From Anaerolineales bacterium (GTDB taxonomy: Bacteria; Chloroflexota; Anaerolineae; Anaerolineales; Villigracilaceae): DNA of 64,000 nucleotides. The notes beneath the pieces were generated by a model, which was not told the origin of the DNA, searched no databases, and saw only the letters and a list, made by a program, of their open reading frames with translations. This document shows positions 8,929 through 14,656 of this stretch, in pieces. Positions within the stretch are counted from its first letter, which is position 1; each line of letters opens with the position of its first letter. The position numbers were made by a program, and so were the translations under genes. The DNA is taken from positions 1 through 64,000 of the forward strand of contig JACKAW010000010.1 in the NCBI GenBank assembly GCA_020634885.1. The letters are read 5' to 3'.

Positions 8929-8959
8929 GCTCCATTGGGGGCTAAGCCCCCAATGGAGC
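8929..8959. repeat. Perfect 15-bp palindrome between divergent genes
   Basis: GCTCCATTGGGGGCT (8929-8943) and AGCCCCCAATGGAGC (8945-8959) are exact inverted copies with one base between. It lies in the 55-bp gap between the leftward CoA-transferase and the rightward DHOD-like gene, so it could be a shared operator or a cruciform. Confidence 0.9.
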
Positions 8960-8969
8960 TGGTGAAAAA

Positions 8970-9719
8970 ATGAAACGCGATTTGTATTTTAGCAAACCCC
9001 TCATCAACGCGGCGGGAAGTTTGGGATTCACGCCCGATACCCGCAATGGAATTTTTTTTGATTCATTCGGCGCTTTCGTAACAAACCCGATCTCACTCCG
9101 CCCGCGCCTGCCGACTCACCATCCGGCTTTGGTTGAATTCCCGGGCGGGTTTCTTATGCATACCGGCTTGCCCAACCCAGGCTTTAGTGCCTCCCTAAAA
9201 AAATATTCCGCCAAATGGAACCGCGCCGACCTGCCCATCATCGTTCACTTGATGGCAGATCGCCCCGAAGAAACCCAGCGCATGGTGCGCGAACTGGAAA
9301 ATGTGGAAAACGTGATGGCGGTTCAACTCGGTTTTGCGCCGCTTTTGTCGGATGACATTATTTTGATGAATTTGGATATGTGCCTGGGTGAAGTTCCGCT
9401 GATATTTGCACTCTCCCACGAACAGGTGTTACCCCTGGGACGCGAACTCATGGATGGCGGCGCCAGCGCCATCAGCATTGCCTCGCCGCGCGGGGCAATG
9501 TATGACAAGACCGGTAACTTGGTTACGGGAAGAATGTATGGGCAATCTTTGTTCCCGCGTTCGTTGGATATTGTCCGCTCGGCGGCAATGAGCGGTTTGC
9601 AAGTGATCGGTTCAGGCGGCGTGTGGTCGCTGGCTGATGCAGAATCCATGCTCAAAGCGGGCGCACTCGCCGTAGAAATGGATGCCCGCCTCTGGCTGCC
9701 GCAAGAAATGAAAAATTAA
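8970..9719 (+). CDS. Dihydroorotate dehydrogenase-like TIM-barrel protein without the usual catalytic motif
   Basis: A 249-residue protein that keeps the PyrD-type framework: INAAGSLGF at the N-terminus, an FGAFVTNPISL strand, FPGGFLMHTGLPNPG, and a C-terminal GSGGVWSLADAESMLKAGA FMN-phosphate loop. It is about 50 residues shorter than usual. The NxSCPN loop holding the class 1 catalytic cysteine is replaced by QLGFAPL, and the conserved V-K-L strand lysine by FALSH. FMN binding is plausible, but dihydroorotate oxidation is doubtful. It may be a different FMN enzyme or a non-enzymatic homologue. Transcribed alone, diverging from the CoA-transferase. Confidence 0.75.
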   Translation: MKRDLYFSKPLINAAGSLGFTPDTRNGIFFDSFGAFVTNPISLRPRLPTHHPALVEFPGGFLMHTGLPNPGFSASLKKYSAKWNRADLPIIVHLMADRPEETQRMVRELENVENVMAVQLGFAPLLSDDIILMNLDMCLGEVPLIFALSHEQVLPLGRELMDGGASAISIASPRGAMYDKTGNLVTGRMYGQSLFPRSLDIVRSAAMSGLQVIGSGGVWSLADAESMLKAGALAVEMDARLWLPQEMKN

Positions 9720-9742
9720 AATACACCAAAAATTTAAACAAA

Positions 9743-9772
9743 AAAGAGCCCCGTCTCACGACGAGGCTCTTT
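9743..9772. terminator. Bidirectional terminator between the DHOD-like gene and csp
   Basis: AAAGAGCC pairs with GGCTCTTT, extended by CGTC/GACG after one unpaired base. A run of A before and T after lets it serve both convergent genes. Confidence 0.8.
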
Positions 9773-9796
9773 TGATCGGTTCAAATAATTACAAAA

Positions 9797-10006
9797 TTAG
9801 AGAACCACAACATCCGCGGCTTGTAAACCCTTGGGGCCGTTTTCGATGGTGAATTCCACCTTCTGGCCTTCCTGCAGGTTCTTGAAGCCCTCACCGCGAA
9901 TGGCGGAAAAGTGGACGAAAACATCAGGTCCGCCTTCACGAGCGAGAAAGCCGTAACCCTTGGTTCCATTGAACCACTTAACCGTGCCGATGATACGTTC
10001 AGCCAT
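9797..10006 (-). CDS. Cold-shock-domain protein
   Basis: A 69-residue single cold-shock domain. RNP1 is KGYGFLAR and RNP2 is VFVHFSAI, the aromatic faces that bind single-stranded RNA and DNA. Family members melt mRNA structure and can act as transcription antiterminators. A perfect AGGAGG lies 7 bases upstream of the ATG. The preceding leader is unusually long and contains a terminator-like hairpin. Whether it is induced by cold or constitutive cannot be told from the protein alone. Confidence 0.96.
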   Translation of the reverse strand: MAERIIGTVKWFNGTKGYGFLAREGGPDVFVHFSAIRGEGFKNLQEGQKVEFTIENGPKGLQAADVVVL

Positions 10007-10063
10007 ATTTGCCTCCTAAGCAAATGAAAAAAAATTGGGTGACGCAGTTGTGTCCATCGGGTG

Positions 10064-10101
10064 GCAAAAAAAATACGGCTCAAGGTCTTGCTTTGAGCCG
10101 T
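10064..10101 (-). terminator. Intrinsic terminator or attenuator within the csp leader
   Basis: On the minus strand ACGGCTCAA pairs with TTGAGCCGT around a 9-base loop and is followed by A then eight Ts. It can end the trpS-dtd operon, but it also lies inside the probable csp leader, downstream of the csp promoter at 10150-10178. Confidence 0.85.
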
Positions 10102-10149
10102 CGTCTTTCTTCCTTCCACAACGAAAACCTCTTGCATCCTTCAATGCTT

Positions 10150-10178
10150 AATTTATCATTAAATTCCAAAGTTGGCAA
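10150..10178 (-). promoter_or_regulatory. Candidate csp promoter with long leader
   Basis: TTGCCA (10173-10178) and TAAATT (10150-10155) are 17 bp apart, with a TG one base before the -10 box. Transcription would begin near 10143, giving a leader of about 137 nt before the cold-shock ATG. The -35 box touches the stop of the upstream reductase gene. Confidence 0.6.
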
Positions 10179-10664
10179 TTATTTTCGGGGTTCAAGAATC
10201 ATCACCGGAATGCGGCGGTGTGAGGCGCGTTCCTTGTATTTTTCATAACCGGCATAGAGTGCAACCGCCTTTTGCCAGTAGATTTCCCGTTCTGGGTCTT
10301 CCGCTTCGTGGGCAACATACTCTTTGGCAACACCGTTCAAAAGGACTTCACATTCGGGATGTTTCTTCAGGTTGTAGTACCAGCCTGGGTTGGGTTTGCG
10401 CCCAAAATTCGAGGCAATGAGCGCGATCTTTTCACCATCCATCACCGCGATCAGAATAATGGTGTGCTTCTCGCCGCTTTTTGCACCGGTGGTAACAACC
10501 TGGGCAATGTTCCAACCAAGAATTTCAGAGAGGGTGTATTTGCCTTTGGAAACCTTGAGAATGAATTTATCTAATACATGCGTGCGGGGTGCAAAAAATG
10601 CTGTGACCTGTTTGACCATGAAAAAACGGTGCAAACCGCGCTGAAAGAGGTTTGGGCGTTTCAT
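10179..10664 (-). CDS. F420-dependent nitroreductase/quinone reductase-like protein (DUF385, Ddn type)
   Basis: A 161-residue protein with the split-barrel signature of the deazaflavin-dependent nitroreductase family: TTGAKSGEKHTIIL, then SNFGRKPNPGWYYNLKKHPECEV, then the RIPVMILEP end. Members use reduced F420 to reduce quinones or nitro compounds, often at the membrane. No other F420 gene is in the window. The ATG overlaps the dtd stop by one base (TAATG), so it is the last gene of the selenoprotein-trpS-dtd operon. Confidence 0.85.
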   Translation of the reverse strand: MKRPNLFQRGLHRFFMVKQVTAFFAPRTHVLDKFILKVSKGKYTLSEILGWNIAQVVTTGAKSGEKHTIILIAVMDGEKIALIASNFGRKPNPGWYYNLKKHPECEVLLNGVAKEYVAHEAEDPEREIYWQKAVALYAGYEKYKERASHRRIPVMILEPRK

Positions 10665-11101
10665 TACTTCTCCAGCCAGATGGTGACGGGACCATCATTA
10701 TGAATTTCGACTGCCATGTGTGCGCCGAATTTGCCGGTTTGGGTCGGGACGCCATGCGATTGCAAGAGTTCAACAAAACGATTGACCAACGGTTCGGCGA
10801 CTTCGGGCAGGGCGGCATCAATAAAAGAGGGACGGCGTCCCTTGCGGCTATCGGCGTAGAGCGTGAACTGCGAAACGACAATGGCTTCACCTTTCACATC
10901 CAGCACAGAGAGGTTGGTCTTGCCTTGTTCATCTTCAAAGATGCGCAAGTTGGCGGTTTTCTCGGCAAGGAATTGCACTTGCTCTTCCCCATCGCCATGA
11001 CCAATGCCCAAAAGAATGAGCAGACCCTTCCCAATGCTGGAAATGATCTGCCCTTCAACTGTAACACTTGCTTTTGAAACTCGTTGGATTAAGACTCGCA
11101 T
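10664..11101 (-). CDS. dtd: D-aminoacyl-tRNA deacylase
   Basis: DTD removes D-amino acids (and glycine) mis-attached to tRNA, a chiral proofreading step. The 145 residues show the two active-site motifs, SQFTLYA near residue 79 and the C-terminal NDGPVT (GP cis-proline motif). The N-terminal MRVLIQRVSKASV is standard. Its ATG overlaps the trpS stop by one base (TAATG), which makes functional sense: a tRNA-charging enzyme followed by a tRNA editing enzyme. Confidence 0.96.
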   Translation of the reverse strand: MRVLIQRVSKASVTVEGQIISSIGKGLLILLGIGHGDGEEQVQFLAEKTANLRIFEDEQGKTNLSVLDVKGEAIVVSQFTLYADSRKGRRPSFIDAALPEVAEPLVNRFVELLQSHGVPTQTGKFGAHMAVEIHNDGPVTIWLEK

Positions 11102-12087
11102 TACGGAAGTTTCATCGCCGCGCGGACTTCCTTCATCACATCCTGCGCAATGGCACGGGCGCGTTTACCGCCATCCACAAGGATTTCCTGCACTTCGGCG
11201 GGTCTGGAGGCAAAGTCGGCGCGTTTGGCGCGGAAGGGTTCGAGGTGTTTGTTGAGGTTTCCGGCAAAGCGCAGTTTGCAGTCTACACAGCCGATGCCGG
11301 CTTTGCGGCATTCGGTGTTGATCATGTCCACTTCTTCCTTTTCAGAGAAAATCTTGTGCATGGTGAAGACATTGCAGATGTCGGGGTTGCCCGGGTCGGT
11401 TTTGCGCATACGCGCCGGGTCTGTCACCATTTCGCGGACTCGTTTGGTGGTCTCTTCGGCGGTGAGGGCAAGCTCAATATGGTTGTTGAGGCTCTTGCTC
11501 ATTTTATCCTTGCCGTCAATGCCCACCACTTTCTTTACCTCAGTGTGCTTGACATCCGGTTCGATGAGCGCTTTGGTGCCAAAACGATAATTGAACGAGC
11601 GCACGGTCTCACGCGCAAATTCGATATGCGGCGCCTGATCTATGCCCACCGGCACAATATCCGTTTTGTAGAGCACGATATCGGCGGTCATCAGCACCGG
11701 GTAGCCGAGCAAACCGTAGTTGACATTCTCTGGCTGCTGGCGAATTTTTTCCTTGAAGGTCGGCAGGTCGGTCAGTTTGCCAAGCGGCGTGACCATGGAA
11801 AGGTAGGTATGCAATTCCATCACTTCAGGCACATGTGACTGAACAAAGAGAATGGACTCGTCGGGGCGGATGCCGGCGGCAAGCCAATCGAGCGCCATTT
11901 CAAAGGTATTTTGCTGCAATTCCTGGGTGGTTTCCACCGTGGTGAGCGCGTGGACATCCACAATGCAGTACACGCAATCATATTCTTTTTGCAGGTCTAC
12001 ATAATTTTGGATCGCGCCAAGGTAATTCCCCAAATGTTGGCGTCCTGTTGGGCGTGCGCCCGAAAATACTCGTCCTTTTTTAGCCAT
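11101..12087 (-). CDS. trpS: Tryptophanyl-tRNA synthetase
   Basis: A class I synthetase of 328 residues, normal length. The HIGH-type motif appears as PTGRQHLGNYLGA near residue 13 and the KMSKS loop as DKMSKS near residue 198. AGAGGACT lies upstream of the ATG at 12087. It sits 49 bp after the SelW/Rdx-type gene and directly overlaps dtd. It also carries four cysteines near residues 275-295 (EC..AGIGCVDCK), seen in a group of TrpRS proteins and possibly metal-binding. Confidence 0.96.
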   Translation of the reverse strand: MAKKGRVFSGARPTGRQHLGNYLGAIQNYVDLQKEYDCVYCIVDVHALTTVETTQELQQNTFEMALDWLAAGIRPDESILFVQSHVPEVMELHTYLSMVTPLGKLTDLPTFKEKIRQQPENVNYGLLGYPVLMTADIVLYKTDIVPVGIDQAPHIEFARETVRSFNYRFGTKALIEPDVKHTEVKKVVGIDGKDKMSKSLNNHIELALTAEETTKRVREMVTDPARMRKTDPGNPDICNVFTMHKIFSEKEEVDMINTECRKAGIGCVDCKLRFAGNLNKHLEPFRAKRADFASRPAEVQEILVDGGKRARAIAQDVMKEVRAAMKLP

Positions 12088-12136
12088 TCGTAAGTCCTCT
12101 TTTTAATTCCAAATTCAAATATCTGAATTCAGAAAT

Positions 12137-12376
12137 TTAATCAACCATTTTTGAGATGAGATTGAGAATCTCACCCACTTCGGCATGACGTTTAGTCTGC
12201 AATTTGGAGTAGACCAATTCACCGTTCACGCTGACCTCAAACCTGCCTCCATCAGAAGGGACGAGGGTCATGGTTTCGATCACATGTTCATATTCTTTTA
12301 GTACTTGTTCTGCCAGGCTCACGGCTCGGCTGGTGTAATGTCAAACCGCGCAGTAGATGATCTCGATCTTTAGCAT
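12137..12376 (-). CDS. SelW/Rdx-family protein with in-frame TGA at the CxxU redox site (probable selenoprotein)
   Basis: Read from ATG 12376 (GGAG 6 bases upstream) the frame gives MLKIEIIYCAV, then TGA (12341-12343), then HYTSRAVSLAEQVL and on to a TAA, 79 residues in all. The Rdx/SelW thioredoxin-like family has a CxxC or CxxU motif right after the first strand, and the TGA falls exactly on that second position (C9-x-x-U12). The rest (SLAEQVLKEYEHVIETM, FEVSVNGELVYSK, KRHAEVGEI) fits the family. A frame starting after the TGA (GTG 12322) lacks the first strand and redox site, so selenocysteine read-through is the best explanation. A small stem-loop can form in the 30 nt after the TGA (CCAG with CTGG). 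No selA, selB, selC or selD lies in the window. Confidence 0.85.
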
Positions 12377-12470
12377 GGGTTTCTCCGCTTAAGACTTGTC
12401 ATTTAACTGTCACTTTTTCCCGCGTGATTGCATCCAAGTGAAGCAACAAGCCAGCAAAATTTATAAGAAA

Positions 12471-12479
12471 ATTATAACA
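12471..12479 (-). promoter_or_regulatory. Extended -10 promoter for the selenoprotein-trpS operon
   Basis: The minus strand reads TGTTATAAT, a full TATAAT (12471-12476) with the TG of an extended -10 box. No good -35 box is seen. It would start an mRNA with about 85 nt of leader before the SelW/Rdx gene. Confidence 0.5.
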
Positions 12480-12495
12480 TGGCGGCTTTTAAGGC

Positions 12496-12524
12496 TTGCC
12501 ACGCCTCTTTAAGGGGACTATAAT
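12496..12524 (+). promoter_or_regulatory. Sigma-70-type promoter of the fmdB-like gene
   Basis: TTGCCA (12496-12501) and a perfect TATAAT (12519-12524) are separated by 17 bp. It lies 48 bp upstream of the zinc-ribbon gene and diverges from the selenoprotein operon promoter. Confidence 0.75.
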
Positions 12525-12571
12525 GCCGCCATCGTATTCAAGAATTAAGAAAGAAAGCAAGGAGAGAACGC

Positions 12572-12817
12572 ATGCCCGTCTATACTTATCGCTGTGATAA
12601 TTGCGGAATTCAATTTGAAAAACAGCAATCTTTCACAGATAATCCGCTGAAGACCTGCCCCGAGTGCCGCAAGAAGGCGCTCAAAAAGGTTATCACCCCC
12701 ACCAAGGTCATCTTCAAGGGTTCGGGGTTCTATGCCACAGATCACAAGTCGCCTTCTGGGGCTTCCACCACTGCCCCTGCAAAGAAGAGCAGCGAGAGCA
12801 CTTCCAGCGGCGAATAA
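12572..12817 (+). CDS. FmdB-type zinc-ribbon protein
   Basis: An 81-residue protein. The N-terminal MPVYTYRCDNCG and the later CPECRK form the four-cysteine zinc ribbon of the FmdB/YjdF-type regulatory family. The middle contains a lysine-rich strand with a conserved FKGSGFYATD end, and the tail is low-complexity (S, T, K, A), as is common in this family. AAGGAGAGAA precedes the ATG. The family is often linked to formamidase or amidase operons, but no such gene is here, so the role is unknown. It has its own promoter and terminator. Confidence 0.9.
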   Translation: MPVYTYRCDNCGIQFEKQQSFTDNPLKTCPECRKKALKKVITPTKVIFKGSGFYATDHKSPSGASTTAPAKKSSESTSSGE

Positions 12818-12840
12818 AGCCAAGGGTTGTAGAATCAAGC

Positions 12841-12891
12841 ACAGGTCACGTTAGACACTCATCTCTGGGTGCAAGGCGTGACCTGTTTTTT
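12841..12891 (+). terminator. Terminator after the zinc-ribbon gene
   Basis: ACAGGTCACG pairs with CGTGACCTGT (10 bp, long loop) and is followed by six Ts on the plus strand. Confidence 0.75.
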
Positions 12892-14146
12892 ATCCTATGG
12901 GTTGGGGTTGGGCGGGTTTTCTCATCATCCACACGATCACAACGATCAACGGAATAAATGCCGCAACAGCGCTGACGTATGCCATCATGTTGTAGCCGAG
13001 CGAGGCAAAGATGAAGCCGCTTTCCAAACTTCCGAGTGCAGAGGCAAGCCCCACCATCAAGTCGTTGAAACCCTGTGTGCGGGCGCGCTCTGCCGGAGAG
13101 AGTTGGTCGGCTAGCAGGGTGGAGCCGCCCACAAAACAGAAGTTCCAACCCAAGCCCAGCAGGAACAACGCCACACCCAGCGGGAGGACATCGGGTGAGA
13201 TGGTGGCGGCGATACAAGAAATGACGAGGGTTGCCGAGCCGATCAAAATGACCGTGCCCCGCCCCCACTTATCGGCAAGGCGACCAGAAATGATGGAAAA
13301 AGCGTACATGCCGAACGTGTGCGATGCAATGACGGCGGAAATATCGGAGAGGTCGTGGTTGTGTCCGCGCATGTGAAGCGATGTGATGACCATGACCAGC
13401 ACCATGACCATTTGCCCCAGCACCATGCTGACCAGTGCGACGAGTGCGGCGGGTTGGCTGAAGATTTCGCGCAAGCCTCGTACGTGTTTATGCTTGATCA
13501 GCGTTTCTGGATATTTTTCCGCCACCTGAGCCCCGATCTCGCGCGGGTCTGGGCGTAAGCCGGTGAACACGACGATTGCGCCAAATGCAAACAGAATCGC
13601 TGCCACCATGTATGCGCCTGCCAACTCATCCACGCCCCACGAGCGGACGAGTGTGCCTGCCGGTCCCGCGACAAACGGACCGATGACCGAGCCAACCGTA
13701 CCGCCGATGACGACATTGGAAATGGCACGTCCGCGATGTTCGGGTTTGTTTACTTCTGCGGCGGCAAAGCGTCCGAGTTGGACGGCTGAGTTTGCAATGC
13801 CCATCAATACCATGCCGCCGAGAAACAGCGGGAATGAGTGGATGGCAATGGCGTAGAAGGTTAGGCTTGAACCTGCCACGCCCGCGCTTAGCCCAGTGGT
13901 CAGTCCCTTGCGCCTGCCAATGGCATCGTAGACGTATCCCCATAGATACGCGGAGAATGCGCCTGCCAGCAAGTAGACGGCAGTGGGCACGCCTGCCCAA
14001 CTTGGGTTATTGCTGAGTTCCTTACCAACAATGGAATTGAGCGTTGCCGCTGCAATAAAGCCTGCCGATGCTAATGATTGCTGTGCAAATAGAATGGCGG
14101 TTATTTTTCGAGCAATGGATTCGAGGTTTGTGAGAGGGTTATTCAT
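12890..14146 (-). CDS. Major facilitator superfamily transporter
   Basis: A 418-residue protein with about twelve hydrophobic segments. The loop between helices 2 and 3 contains G-Y-V-Y-D-A-I-G-R-R-K-G, the MFS signature. A second copy of the motif, SGRLADKWGRG, follows the middle loop, so both halves of the fold are complete. Start: ATG 14146; an in-frame TTG six codons upstream is possible. Substrate not recognisable; drug, sugar or metabolite export are all possible. Transcribed alone toward the fmdB-like gene. Confidence 0.9.
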   Translation of the reverse strand: MNNPLTNLESIARKITAILFAQQSLASAGFIAAATLNSIVGKELSNNPSWAGVPTAVYLLAGAFSAYLWGYVYDAIGRRKGLTTGLSAGVAGSSLTFYAIAIHSFPLFLGGMVLMGIANSAVQLGRFAAAEVNKPEHRGRAISNVVIGGTVGSVIGPFVAGPAGTLVRSWGVDELAGAYMVAAILFAFGAIVVFTGLRPDPREIGAQVAEKYPETLIKHKHVRGLREIFSQPAALVALVSMVLGQMVMVLVMVITSLHMRGHNHDLSDISAVIASHTFGMYAFSIISGRLADKWGRGTVILIGSATLVISCIAATISPDVLPLGVALFLLGLGWNFCFVGGSTLLADQLSPAERARTQGFNDLMVGLASALGSLESGFIFASLGYNMMAYVSAVAAFIPLIVVIVWMMRKPAQPQPIG

Positions 14147-14235
14147 GAGGCGGAAGTATATCAAAGAGGGTGCTGCGAAGACTAGTCAGTTGGTCGTACT
14201 AATTTAGAAAACAAGGATGTACAAGTCGTTTTTTT

Positions 14236-14573
14236 CCACGAAGCACACAAAGTCAGGACTTACGCAAAATCTTTTAGCTCATGTGTAAAAGATGCGCCGT
14301 CGTTTGACAAGACAAAAAAATCTTAACGCGAATAAAAAAGTATTTTGTCGAAGCGCAGGTCAAAACTTCGTGTGCTTTGTGTGCTTCGTGGATGAAGTTT
14401 TTTTCACAATGTCAGGACTTACGCAAAATCTTTTAGCTCATGTGTAAAAGATATGCCGTCGTATGACAAGACAAAAAAATCTTAACGCGAATGATGCAAA
14501 TGAGGCGAATAAAAAAGTATTTTGGCGAAGCGCAAATCAAAACTTCGTGTGCTTCGTGGATGAAGTTTTTTTC
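14236..14573. repeat. Tandem duplication of about 150 bp, with an inverted end
   Basis: Two copies (about 14252-14404 and 14411-14572) start with GTCAGGACTTACGCAAAATC and end with GCTTCGTGGATGAAG followed by T-rich sequence. They differ by few substitutions and an 18-bp insertion (14491-14508) in the second. In addition CCACGAAGCACACAAAG (14236-14252) is an exact inverted copy of 14375-14391. No reading frame is preserved, so this is non-coding repeat DNA, perhaps a decayed small element. Confidence 0.85.
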
Positions 14574-14589
14574 GCTATTTTGACCGAAT

Positions 14590-14629
14590 AATTAAAAAGC
14601 CCCCAAAGGCTTTTCAACCTTCGGGGGCT
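14590..14629 (-). terminator. Terminator of the malic enzyme gene
   Basis: On the minus strand AGCCCCCGAAGG pairs with CCTTTGGGGGCT around an 8-base loop, with one non-canonical pair, followed by TTTTTAAT. Confidence 0.9.
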
Positions 14630-14656
14630 CAACTACTACACTATCAAACGATCAAA

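Larger units (their letters stand above)
14147..14656. other. 510-bp non-coding gap holding a duplicated repeat
   Basis: No convincing gene lies between the MFS and malic-enzyme genes. The gap holds the repeat described separately and the terminator of the malic enzyme. Base composition is more A/T-rich than its neighbours. Confidence 0.8.

Noticed and set aside
9781..10137. 118-residue frame over the cold-shock gene
   Set aside because: It is the other reading frame of csp; no family, and csp has AGGAGG and complete RNP motifs.
12137..12322. Stand-alone 61-residue protein starting at GTG 12322
   Set aside because: It lacks the first strand and redox site of its family and has no Shine-Dalgarno; the full frame through the TGA starts with a proper site at 12376.
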